Shown here in pieces: positions 30,722 to 38,221 of a DNA stretch of 38,401 nucleotides. The DNA comes from Lachnospiraceae bacterium (GTDB lineage: Bacteria; Bacillota; Clostridia; Lachnospirales; Lachnospiraceae): the NCBI GenBank assembly GCA_900766925.1, contig CAAFXG010000288.1, positions 1 to 38,401 on the forward strand. The letters run 5' to 3'. The notes under the pieces are model-generated. The model searched no databases. It saw nothing but the letters and a program-made list of their open reading frames with translations, and was not told where the DNA came from. Every line of letters begins with the position of its first letter. Position 1 is the stretch's first letter. Position numbers and translations under genes: made by a program.

Positions 30722-31243
30722 CTAAATAAAGTTTACAAATAAAGTTACACCGTTAGGACCATCAACATCATATACTTTTGCATCGAGTGATGTGTATCCC
30801 TCAGTAGCACTTTCACCTTTTGCTAAGAATCCGATTTGTCCTGTAGTGTTATTCATTACTACAACACTGTCCAAAGCCGGTGTAACTGCACCTGCTACAT
30901 CTTCATCCCATTCAGACAATTGTACAAGACCAAATGTAACAATAGTTGCAGGTCGTCCCGGGAAGTAGTAGTCGTTCATAGTAGGGTCAGCTTTCATAAT
31001 TGAAGGGTCAGCTGCAAGCATACCTACAATTACTCCATCAGTTGTTTTTCCTACTTTAAAACCGTCTTTTTCTGTAGGCTCTACACATACCACACGACCA
31101 AACTTAGCGGAAGTAGGGTCTGCGTTAAGGTCTATATATCCACCTTTTGTGAGTGGAAACTGATGTACAAATACCGGTAAGCCATTTACTTTACCTGTTC
31201 CTTTAAAAGTAACAGGGTTAAAAGACATATTATTAGATACCAT
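30722..31243 (-). CDS. Capsid cement/decoration protein
   Basis: 173 residues; GAGGAG precedes the ATG. It is beta-rich: FVHQFPLTKGGYIDLNADPT, FGRVVCVEPTEKDGFKVGKT, ATIVTFGLVQLSEWD, DSVVVMNNTTGQIGF. In DUF2184-capsid phages, a structural cement protein of this size lies immediately before the capsid gene. It should stabilise the expanded shell. A family name cannot be fixed from sequence alone. Confidence 0.65.
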   Translation of the reverse strand: MVSNNMSFNPVTFKGTGKVNGLPVFVHQFPLTKGGYIDLNADPTSAKFGRVVCVEPTEKDGFKVGKTTDGVIVGMLAADPSIMKADPTMNDYYFPGRPATIVTFGLVQLSEWDEDVAGAVTPALDSVVVMNNTTGQIGFLAKGESATEGYTSLDAKVYDVDGPNGVTLFVNFI

Positions 31244-31245
31244 TT

Positions 31246-32508
31246 TTATCTCCTCATTTCAGACATAAAATCTTCGATAGACATTCCATTGCTGGAAGAA
31301 TCGTTGACTAACGCAGAGTCAGTTGTTACTTTTTTATCTTCAGGTTTTTCACTGTCTTCAGCAGATTTTTCAGCTGCACAAGTGTCTGAAGTGTTCTTAT
31401 TTTCAAGTAAACTTCTTACTGCTTTAATTTCGGTAAGCAATTCTGCAAAGAACTTTTCTTCTTTTGCCCAGTGTTCTGCTTCTCCTGAAGAGTTATCTGT
31501 AGCACTTTTTTCTGCAGGTTTTTCTACTGTAGAATCTTTTTGCTCACTTGCTTTTTCTTCCGGAGTAGGGCTTTTGTTTTCATCTGCCTGTGTACCGGTT
31601 CCAGCAACACCTGTTGCACCCGGAGCGAAGTCTTCAGTAGGCTTTTCGTTTTCCATAGTTCCTCCTATATTATATACAGCACAGTTTTCTTCAACAAGTT
31701 TATCATAAAGCTGTAACAGCTTTTCTGTAGCTTTTTGAATAACTGCTGGTTCCATAGTGTTTGCATTTTTCATATCATCAAGACAAGCTGTGAATAATGC
31801 TTTACTGTTTGTATCAGGTATATCAGAAAGACTCTCAATTATTGGTGAGATAAATGAGCTGTCTTCTGCTACTTTGTTTATCATATCTTTTACATTTACG
31901 CTGTCCATAGTAATCTTTGCCCATTCTAAAATACTTAAAGGTCTTATGCTATCCCTAACACAAGATGCTTTACCACCTCGTCCACAGCGAGTAAGCGCTA
32001 AATGATTTACCTCTTTAATACTTACCATCTTAATTTGATAAGGTTCACCATTGTGCTCACCTGCTTCCCATATACACGTAGATATATATCCGGGACTTAC
32101 TTCTCTATATCCACGGTCATAGTAGTCTACTGCTTCTTTATCAATTAAAGTAAGTGTAGAATGTACGTGTGCTTCACCATCTTCTTCCATTATAACTTCA
32201 GAAGTGTTTCCTGTAAACCCTCTCATTAAATCTCTACAGTTATATTGGTCGACAAGATACTCAGGGTGCTCTACTGTTAATGGCAAGTTTGTAAACAAAT
32301 CTGCAGTACCTAAAAACAATACTGCAGGCCTGTATACATTAAAACTGTCAAGGTCTTTATATTCATCAGGTATTACATCAGAGTCAAGACCAAGCGTACA
32401 AAGTTCACTCCGTCGGTATTTATATATACCAGAATGAGCAATAGCCACGTGCTTTACAAGTTTTAATGGCTTACAGTCTAAAAAACTGTCTTTATTCAGT
32501 TTCGGCAT
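31246..32508 (-). CDS. Prohead protease (DUF2213) fused to a scaffold-like tail
   Basis: 420 residues; GGAGG 9 bases before the ATG; its start overlaps the portal stop by 17 bases. The protease part shows LPLTVEHP (H81), GFTGN, HVHSTLTLIDKEAVDYYDRG, REVSPGY (S138) and NHLALTRCGRGG, diagnostic of DUF2213, a serine-type prohead protease fold. From about residue 285 the sequence becomes a low-complexity, acidic/lysine-rich segment (TPEEKASEQKDSTVEKPAEK, ATDNSSGEAE) with a heptad helix KFFAELLTEIKAVRSLLENK, typical of capsid scaffolds. Such fusions process themselves and the capsid during assembly. Confidence 0.75.
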   Translation of the reverse strand: MPKLNKDSFLDCKPLKLVKHVAIAHSGIYKYRRSELCTLGLDSDVIPDEYKDLDSFNVYRPAVLFLGTADLFTNLPLTVEHPEYLVDQYNCRDLMRGFTGNTSEVIMEEDGEAHVHSTLTLIDKEAVDYYDRGYREVSPGYISTCIWEAGEHNGEPYQIKMVSIKEVNHLALTRCGRGGKASCVRDSIRPLSILEWAKITMDSVNVKDMINKVAEDSSFISPIIESLSDIPDTNSKALFTACLDDMKNANTMEPAVIQKATEKLLQLYDKLVEENCAVYNIGGTMENEKPTEDFAPGATGVAGTGTQADENKSPTPEEKASEQKDSTVEKPAEKSATDNSSGEAEHWAKEEKFFAELLTEIKAVRSLLENKNTSDTCAAEKSAEDSEKPEDKKVTTDSALVNDSSSNGMSIEDFMSEMRR

Positions 32509-34123
32509 TTGTAGTTACCTCCTTCACAAGTGCTTGAGCTTCTTTTGCATTTGACAGATTTTTCTCAAGTGCAGTTGTATTTTCAGATGTCTTAATAAGC
32601 TCTAAGTCTTCTTGAGATATTTTAACATCTCTAAAGAACTGTTGAGTAATGTTTATTGCTGTTGATATAGGCACTCCTGCTTGTTTTAAGGAGTTTGCTG
32701 CAGCAGCGAACCTTGCAGCTGTCTCAGCTCTCTCACTATCTGTAGCTACAACAGGCGTATCAAAAGAGAACTGTACATCTTTTATGTATCTTGCTTCCTC
32801 ACTATCCTCTCCAAATGTGTGTATTACTGCATAAGGTATAATTACAGATATACTAGGCAATATAGTCTGCTGTGCTAGTTTTATAGTCTGGGATTCTTTC
32901 AGCAACACCTCTTCAGTATTATTACTAAATCCTTTAGGCTGTGTATGGAATAATACAGATTCTGGTATACCAGACTGTGCAGCAATATCCTGTCGCATAG
33001 TAAGCATAAGGTCAGGGTATCCTGTGTATTGCCTATTTACAGTATAAACCTTTCCAAAAGCATTAAGAACTTTCGGATTTGCCATAGACCATTCTTTCAT
33101 CTGCTCTGTGTTTTCTGTCATAAGTTTTTTGACAGCATCAACACCTAACTGTGCAAATAATGTATCTAAAGGCATTTCATAAAGTAACAAAGACATTTGC
33201 TGAGCCATAAGAGGTATAGATGCAATAGACATCTCATAACCTAGTATAGACCTCATATAACCTTCAAGGTCTGAAACACCCCAGCCCAATTGACGTATAG
33301 CTCCCCAATAAGGTAGCCTCTTAGGTCTTATTACTGCGCTTCTTCCTGTGCTTACTTCTATACCAGATAAAGGAACATAATAAGATTTTGCAGACATATA
33401 ATCTGCAGCAGTTATGTTATAGTCAGGTGTCAATACAGTATTCCATCTATCTACTGATACCCATCTATCTATACAGCCTTTATGTAGCATACCAGACTTA
33501 AGCAATTTTAGAGGGTTATATGCGAAGCTTTCACCTGTTTCTTTTTTGAATACAGGATATAGCACTGCTCCTCCATATAAAAAACCATCTCGCATAGTGT
33601 CTGATAAAGCCTCAAGAAATCCTGTAGCACTTAGGCTGTTTCTAAGTTTTTCGAGATTTTCTTCTGTCCATATATCCTTGTTATCACTAGTAAAACGATA
33701 ACCGTTTAATGTAACACCTTTTGCTTTCTTATTTATAATAATCTCTGCAAGTCCACCTGATGAGTATATACTTGTAGCTTCAAAAGGACCAATGGCTACT
33801 GGTATTGTTGCAGACGAGAAAGTTGTAGGGTCTTCTCTTGTGCCTATCTTAGACATAGGGTTATAAAAACTATCTTTTGTAAGTGTAAAATTTTTTCTTA
33901 CTTCATCTACTGATACTGTTTCTTCACCTGCGGCTACTCTGTTTGCAAGGATGTGCTCCCAAGTTATTGCTTTTACTTCTTCAATGTCTGAAATGGTATG
34001 AGTCCTTTGTCCAATACCATCTGCTGTATACATTCCTTGTTTATTGCCTCTTGCAAGTATTGTATATATATCTCTGAATAGGCCACTAGTTGTTTCCTTT
34101 GCAGCTATATCAAAGCTCTTCAT
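32492..34123 (-). CDS. Portal protein (DUF1073-like)
   Basis: 543 residues; AGGAGG precedes the ATG. Portal features include PLSGIEVSTGRSAVIRPKRL, MRSILGYEMSIASIPLMAQQ, KVLNAFGKVYTVNRQYTGYP, LTMRQDIAAQSGIPESVLF with FSNNTEEVLLKES, matching the DUF1073 portal group (I-A-A-A-T-G-I-P-x-x-x-L-F-G-x-x-P-x-G-x-x-x-x-G). The dodecameric portal is the DNA channel and motor docking site. It lies 8 bases from the terminase stop. Confidence 0.85.
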   Translation of the reverse strand: MKSFDIAAKETTSGLFRDIYTILARGNKQGMYTADGIGQRTHTISDIEEVKAITWEHILANRVAAGEETVSVDEVRKNFTLTKDSFYNPMSKIGTREDPTTFSSATIPVAIGPFEATSIYSSGGLAEIIINKKAKGVTLNGYRFTSDNKDIWTEENLEKLRNSLSATGFLEALSDTMRDGFLYGGAVLYPVFKKETGESFAYNPLKLLKSGMLHKGCIDRWVSVDRWNTVLTPDYNITAADYMSAKSYYVPLSGIEVSTGRSAVIRPKRLPYWGAIRQLGWGVSDLEGYMRSILGYEMSIASIPLMAQQMSLLLYEMPLDTLFAQLGVDAVKKLMTENTEQMKEWSMANPKVLNAFGKVYTVNRQYTGYPDLMLTMRQDIAAQSGIPESVLFHTQPKGFSNNTEEVLLKESQTIKLAQQTILPSISVIIPYAVIHTFGEDSEEARYIKDVQFSFDTPVVATDSERAETAARFAAAANSLKQAGVPISTAINITQQFFRDVKISQEDLELIKTSENTTALEKNLSNAKEAQALVKEVTTNAETE

Positions 34124-34131
34124 ATATCCTC

Positions 34132-35406
34132 CTAGCTAAAAAGTTTATTTAAAGCTTCTTTCATTGACTTAATATTAGCAATATTCCATAAGCCATACTC
34201 AAGTGCGTCACAGATATGGTCAGGGTCCTTAGGGCCTTTTCCTTTCTCTGGCTTACCTGTAAGGTCAAACTGTCTTGTTTTAAGTGCGAGTATCAATTCC
34301 TTACATTCTTTTGATACAAAGAGTTTTCCTGCCTTAAACATTTTGTTTACAATCATTATACGCTCATTAATACTAGGATTTGATGGAGATTGATGGAGTA
34401 TAATATTATTGTCTGCTATTTCCTTATAGTAGCCTGCCATAATCTCTTTTGAAGAAGCATCAGGCCACCAGTCTATCTGACTTGCAGGAAAAGTACTGCG
34501 TAATATTTCAGGAGCATCTCCTACAATACTAAATGAAAACTCTTTATAAATATAGTATATACCGTTCTTTTCGTAAATAGCTGCAGCCTTACTGAAGCCT
34601 GAGTTAAGGTCCTGACCTATAGCAATAGGCTCAAAGTCATATTCTATTTCCTTAGGGTCATATACACATATCCTTTCATCAAAGTCTTTATATACTCGTC
34701 CAGTAGTAAGGTTTACAAATTTACCTTCTAAGAAAGCTTCACGTTCCTCAGGTGAATACAGATTGTACAGTCGTTTTACATAGTCAGGGTCAAGTGTTGT
34801 ATTGTTCTTTGTAAGCCCTCTAATAAGCACATACTTCTCACCTTTTTCACGTAGCATATTTACTATCTGAAAACAGCCTTTAAGACCTTGTGCGGTAGTT
34901 AAGCCAATAAAGATAGCTTTACGCCCGTTAGGACACAATACACGTGAGCGTTCCTGTACTGCAGTAAATGCTTCAATTGCAGTCTGTTGTGGTAATTCGT
35001 CTAACTCATCAAAAATAAATGCTGTAAAGTTATATGCAAAAATGTCGTCAGGATTTGAACAGTTAATATATACAAACTTTACTGTTCCTATTATTATCAC
35101 GTGCTCTTGTTTATTGTGGGTATACTTTATATGAGCAAGGTTCAGCTGCTTAAATAAATCAGACAATAGTGTAAGCCTAAGCATAGTCTGACTTGTCCCG
35201 CCTATTCCAACAGTTACACTATAGCCTTTGAACATACTGTATAGCTTTAGTATTGCTAGCACACCTGTAAATGACTTTCCACAGCCATAGCCTCCTAGCA
35301 AAAAGAAGTTTGACGTGTCTGGATAGTCATCTATTACCTGCAGTAGTGCATTCTGATGTGTAAACGGCTCTATTGTTAATTCATTCTTAAAGCTGTTTTG
35401 TGCCAT
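34132..35406 (-). CDS. terL: Terminase large subunit
   Basis: 424 residues from ATG 35406, which has GAGG 6 bases upstream; the in-frame ATG at 35436 is deeper in the small-subunit gene and lacks a site. ATPase: Walker A GGYGCGKS (residues 38-45), Walker B FIFDELDEL (D133-E134), motif III GLTTAQGLKG. Nuclease: D266 in IGQDLN, a second Asp in WWPDAS, and a third in DHICDALEYG, the usual three-Asp RNase H-like site. The motor packages DNA into proheads. It overlaps the small-subunit stop by 20 bases. Confidence 0.9.
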   Translation of the reverse strand: MAQNSFKNELTIEPFTHQNALLQVIDDYPDTSNFFLLGGYGCGKSFTGVLAILKLYSMFKGYSVTVGIGGTSQTMLRLTLLSDLFKQLNLAHIKYTHNKQEHVIIIGTVKFVYINCSNPDDIFAYNFTAFIFDELDELPQQTAIEAFTAVQERSRVLCPNGRKAIFIGLTTAQGLKGCFQIVNMLREKGEKYVLIRGLTKNNTTLDPDYVKRLYNLYSPEEREAFLEGKFVNLTTGRVYKDFDERICVYDPKEIEYDFEPIAIGQDLNSGFSKAAAIYEKNGIYYIYKEFSFSIVGDAPEILRSTFPASQIDWWPDASSKEIMAGYYKEIADNNIILHQSPSNPSINERIMIVNKMFKAGKLFVSKECKELILALKTRQFDLTGKPEKGKGPKDPDHICDALEYGLWNIANIKSMKEALNKLFS

Positions 35407-35782
35407 CAAATACCTCAACTGCTGTATCTGGGTCACTTATATCTACTGGCTTTGTGTTTATTACAATAGTTCCAACATTGCTAGCAGAATTATTATCATC
35501 ACCTCCACCATACCTTGAAGGATTTATTTTACTTAATAACCAGGTTACAGCGTGGTCTTTACCTTTTCCTGTTTGTATATCAATTACATCGTCTAATGTT
35601 TTAAGTAATTTTAACTCAAGAGTCTTACTAGCCTGTTTACACTGTGCCTGAAATAATATATCGTTGTCAAGTGTTGCTATTTGCTGTTCATCGGCCATAG
35701 ATAGTATTAGAGCATCTGCATAGGACATACCTGCTATAAGTGCATTTAGTATTGTTTCTTTTATATTGTCTAATGTTCTCAT
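35387..35782 (-). CDS. terS: Terminase small subunit
   Basis: 131 residues; AGGAGG precedes the ATG. The N-terminal 60 residues are helical with an HTH-like element (ILNALIAGMSYADALILSMA), and the middle ends in HAVTWLLSKINPSRYGG, the A-x-x-W-L-L-x-x-x-x-P-x-x-[WY]-G signature common in small terminase subunits. The rest is a flexible tail. It binds the packaging site and recruits TerL. It is the first gene of the late - strand operon, with about 100 bases of leader after the stem-loop cassette E4. Confidence 0.75.
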   Translation of the reverse strand: MRTLDNIKETILNALIAGMSYADALILSMADEQQIATLDNDILFQAQCKQASKTLELKLLKTLDDVIDIQTGKGKDHAVTWLLSKINPSRYGGGDDNNSASNVGTIVINTKPVDISDPDTAVEVFDGTKQL

Positions 35783-35903
35783 AGAGTCCTCCTGAATACA
35801 AGTATATAATAGTTATAATATTTTGTAAATGGCATACTTTTTACTTTATATATTGTTATATTGTGAGTATTTAAGGGATATAATATGCCTGTATCTTTTC
35901 AAA

Positions 35904-35933
35904 AGGTCCTTAAAAACGCAAATTTAAGGACTT
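35904..35933 (-). repeat. Dispersed stem-loop cassette, copy E4
   Basis: AGGTCCTTAAA (35904-35914) pairs with TTTAAGGACTT (35923-35933; one G-U) around loop AACGCAAA. On the - strand it is followed by TTTTGAAAAGATACAGG and then CATATTATAT, a TATTAT-like -10. No - strand gene precedes it, so here it probably serves promotion of the late operon rather than termination. Confidence 0.75.
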
Positions 35934-36360
35934 CAAAAATGCTATTTATTTATACCGCCGGAAAACAATAACCCCGTTTTATTTTTGTCTTGACAGTTAT
36001 ATAGAGCTCATACCCTATACAAAGAAATGGCCTCCGGCACGTGGTTAGAGACAGGTGCTACTAAGGAGTACTGGAGAACTTAAGGGCTTATTATTTTTGA
36101 CTAAGGCACTATAAAATAAACCTTTCCCGTTTATTGACTATGGCCTATTTTAGTTATTGGTACAGATGTAGAGTGAAAACAGTATAAATGGGTTATATTT
36201 GTATAGTAGTAATAATTTTTTGTTATAGAGTGAAAAAATATTAATTAAGTAGTTGATTAGTTATTAATATTATGATATTATAATAATTAATAAGAGAGTT
36301 TAAAATTATTATTAATTAGTTTTTGATTATTTTTAGTAAAAAATAATTAAGGGGTAAAAA
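35934..36360. other. Divergent non-coding control region
   Basis: No credible gene is present. The left half (35941-36130) is clearly richer in G+C than its right flank and holds TTGACA at 35990-35995 and an inverted pair GCCGGA/TCCGGC (35957-35962, 36033-36038); it could be a structured RNA or a control site. The right half is nearly pure A/T with two copies of TAGAGTGAAAA (around 36168 and 36226). Late genes leave to the left and small + strand genes to the right. Confidence 0.5.
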
Positions 36361-36681
36361 ATGAAAGATTTAGTTGTAATGATTTTGAAGAAGAATGAAG
36401 ACAGTATTTTAGAGTTGGAAAAGAAAATTGAAAAGGGGGGTAATAAAAAAAGTATTGAAAGTGTTATTTGTGGAATAAGAAAAAATAATGAGATATTAAA
36501 ATTGATTAATGATTTATTGAATGGAAAAAATGGAGATGAAAAGATTATTAAAAGATTAGAATATTGTAGAAAAGTTGAATTAAAGGAAATAAGTAAGGAA
36601 GATGTAATTAAAAATGATTTGTTAGATGTAGTAATTATTAAGAAAATAAATGGTGTTAATAAGTATTTTATAAGTGAATAA
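36361..36681 (+). CDS. Small charged hypothetical protein
   Basis: 106 residues; AAGGGG lies 6 bases before the ATG. It is very rich in Lys, Glu, Ile and Asn (KKNEDSILELEKKIEKGGNK, IRKNNEILKLINDLLNGKNG), mostly helical, with no domain recognised. Its codons favour ATT, TTA and AAA, unlike the ATA-rich replication and structural genes, pointing to another source or an early-gene bias. A strong terminator follows directly, so it is a single-gene unit. Confidence 0.5.
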   Translation: MKDLVVMILKKNEDSILELEKKIEKGGNKKSIESVICGIRKNNEILKLINDLLNGKNGDEKIIKRLEYCRKVELKEISKEDVIKNDLLDVVIIKKINGVNKYFISE

Positions 36682-36687
36682 AAATTA

Positions 36688-36726
36688 AATAATTGGTTAG
36701 TTAGAAATAGCTAACCAATTATTTTT
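36688..36726 (+). terminator. Strong intrinsic terminator
   Basis: AATAATTGGTTAG (36688-36700) and CTAACCAATTATT (36711-36723) form a 13-bp perfect stem with a 10-base loop, followed by TTT. It lies 7 bases past the stop at 36681. Confidence 0.85.
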
Positions 36727-36733
36727 AACCAAC

Positions 36734-36774
36734 TTATTATTTAATTAAATATTTATTACTTAATTAAATAATAA
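36734..36774. repeat. 15-bp perfect inverted repeat
   Basis: TTATTATTTAATTAA (36734-36748) is repeated in inverse at 36760-36774 (TTAATTAAATAATAA) across an 11-base gap. It lies directly after a terminator and upstream of the next gene, so it may be an operator, or simply an AT-rich palindrome. Confidence 0.7.
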
Positions 36775-36826
36775 ATTAGTTAAATAAGCAACTGGTTATG
36801 CTTAATTAGCCAGAAGGAAGTATCAA

Positions 36827-37105
36827 ATGATTAAATTTACAGACGAGTTTATTGAAAAAGCTAACTATTTATATCGGCTAGCAGAGAGATATAGTGGTTT
36901 ATCAATTCACCATTTAGACAAGACTAAATGTTATTTTCCGAATGTTATTTTCCGAACAAGGTTTAATATGTTAGTAGATTTCTTAGGCGATAAGTTTAAT
37001 AGGCCAGTTATTATTTCAGCAATAAAAAATTACTTAATCGGATTAAGTTATCTGAATGAAAATGCACAAGTTCGTGAGTTTATAGATGGTATTGACTTAA
37101 GCTAA
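36827..37105 (+). CDS. Small hypothetical protein
   Basis: 92 residues; AAGGAAG lies about 8 bases upstream of the ATG. The sequence is mainly helical (TDEFIEKANYLYRLAERYSG, NMLVDFLGDKFNRPVIISAI) and not membrane-bound; two Arg-rich segments near its middle (FRTRFNM) might bind nucleic acid. No family is recognised. It lies between AT-rich repeats in the rightmost region. Confidence 0.45.
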   Translation: MIKFTDEFIEKANYLYRLAERYSGLSIHHLDKTKCYFPNVIFRTRFNMLVDFLGDKFNRPVIISAIKNYLIGLSYLNENAQVREFIDGIDLS

Positions 37106-37126
37106 TTTATAGACCAGATAATGTTA

Positions 37127-37159
37127 AGTAGTTTATATTAATCAGTAGTATAAACTACT
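37127..37159. repeat. 11-bp hairpin after the 36827 gene
   Basis: AGTAGTTTATA (37127-37137) and TATAAACTACT (37149-37159) are perfectly complementary with an 11-base loop. No T-run follows on the + strand, so termination is uncertain. Confidence 0.5.
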
Positions 37160-37216
37160 CAATATTAAATATTATTCTATTGATTAGTATAAACTATTTA
37201 ATATTATACTAAGTAA

Positions 37217-37290
37217 TGTCTAATGGCTAAGAGTGTCTAATGACTAAGAGTGTCTAATGACTAATTTACTAAATAATGTCTAATGACTAA
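37217..37290 (+). repeat. Four direct repeats TGTCTAATGRCTAA
   Basis: Copies lie at 37217-37230, 37234-37247, 37251-37264 and 37277-37290 (spacing 17, 17 and 26 bases), the first with one change. The last copy ends two bases before the GGAGG of the gene at 37303, a place where a regulator could control its translation or transcription. Confidence 0.8.
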
Positions 37291-37302
37291 TTGGAGGATT
37301 TT

Positions 37303-37530
37303 ATGCACTGGTTAAATGTTTATTCAATGTTACTTAAACAGACAAGTAGCCTTTTTGAAGTGGTTTATTTGCCACTGATAATTGTCACTTTCATATTGAT
37401 TATGATACCATTTAAAAATAAATATCTACAAGATATATTATTGTTTGTGTGTCTATTGTTAATTGCTCTTGTACCAGTAGTATTTATGGTAGTGACAAGG
37501 GTTTATATGTTCAATCAGTTTGGACTATAA
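37303..37530 (+). CDS. Small two-pass membrane protein
   Basis: 75 residues from ATG 37303 with GGAGG 5 bases upstream (the in-frame TTG at 37291 overlaps this site). Two hydrophobic helices are separated by a basic loop: LPLIIVTFILIMIPF, KNKYLQ, and ILLFVCLLLIALVPVVFMVV. Topology would suit a superinfection or host-takeover membrane protein, or an antiholin-like factor, but no evidence favours one. A terminator follows 18 bases after the stop and four direct repeats precede it. Confidence 0.5.
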   Translation: MHWLNVYSMLLKQTSSLFEVVYLPLIIVTFILIMIPFKNKYLQDILLFVCLLLIALVPVVFMVVTRVYMFNQFGL

Positions 37531-37547
37531 ATTACAATCAAGTGTTT

Positions 37548-37578
37548 ATACCCTAGGCTTACTAGGGTATTTTTATTT
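37548..37578 (+). terminator. Intrinsic terminator
   Basis: ATACCCTAG (37548-37556) and CTAGGGTAT (37562-37570) make a 9-bp stem with a 5-base loop followed by TTTTATTT. It closes the gene at 37303-37530. Confidence 0.85.
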
Positions 37579-37582
37579 GTCT

Positions 37583-37672
37583 ACAGTCAAGTGTATAATT
37601 ACAATCAAGTGTATAATTACAATCAAGTGTATAATTACAATCAAGTGTATAATTACAATCAAGTGTATAATA
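37583..37672. repeat. 18-bp iterons, five tandem copies
   Basis: ACAATCAAGTGTATAATT is repeated at 37583-37600 (one change), 37601-37618, 37619-37636, 37637-37654 and 37655-37672 (last base different). An offset copy with two changes precedes the terminator (from about 37533). Exact head-to-tail 18-mers without spacers are iteron-like, typical of replication origins or control sites that bind an initiator or repressor. Confidence 0.85.
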
Positions 37673-38219
37673 GTTACTTGACTATTGTTAAGTGTATCGT
37701 TTTAATAGTTAATGTCTACTAAGATTATTGTATCGGGGTTATTGAAAAACTGGCCCTTTTTTGTATACCCTTTTTGAAAAAATAGGCCCCAAAAAGGGTA
37801 TACAAACGTATACTATACGTATAGTTTACGTTTGATAGATTATTGTATCGTGACAATTTGTATTTACAAGAGTTGATTTTTGAATATTTTAAGGACCTTT
37901 TGGAAGGTTTTTTGATGTTGTGTTTACAATATAATGACAATTTTCTATTTTTACAAGGTTTAGTATTTATGGAAAAAGTAAAAATGAAAAAAACTCAAAA
38001 TTTGATAAAACTACTATACGAATGTATACCATTTTTCAAAAATAGGCCCACAAAATACTATACGAGTGTATACTAATTTTTTGGAAAAATGGATTTTACG
38101 AAATTAAGAAGTTTCCATAAATACTAGCCTTTGTAAAATAAAAAATTGTCACGATACAATAATCTATAAAGAATACCATTCTAATCACTAATCATCATAC
38201 TTACTTGACAATAAACAAT
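37673..38219. other. Non-coding region with nested inverted repeats
   Basis: A 25-bp perfect inverted repeat (37835-37859 and 38143-38167, core TATTGTATCGTGACAATTT) flanks about 280 bases. Inside, a further imperfect pair matches around 37941-37973 and 38112-38142 (ATTTATGGAAA / TTTCCATAAAT). AGATTATTGTATCG also occurs as a direct copy at 37721-37734. TACTATACGARTGTATAC appears twice (about 38013 and 38055), and GTATAC palindromes at about 37763 and 37796. TTTTAAGGACCTTTT at 37887-37901 is one arm of the dispersed stem-loop cassette. A 77-codon ORF at 37843-38076 has no ribosome-binding site and runs through the repeats. This is probably a replication or control region. Confidence 0.65.
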
Positions 38220-38221
38220 TA

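Noticed and set aside
35941..36130. tRNA gene in the G+C-richer block
   Set aside because: No acceptor stem, TTC-containing T-loop or anticodon arm could be drawn.
37583..37672. CRISPR-like array
   Set aside because: The 18-base units are directly adjacent with no spacers, and no cas gene is in the window.
37843..38076. 77-codon + strand ORF
   Set aside because: It starts in an inverted-repeat arm, has no ribosome-binding site, and runs through two palindromic repeats; its composition follows the DNA repeats.
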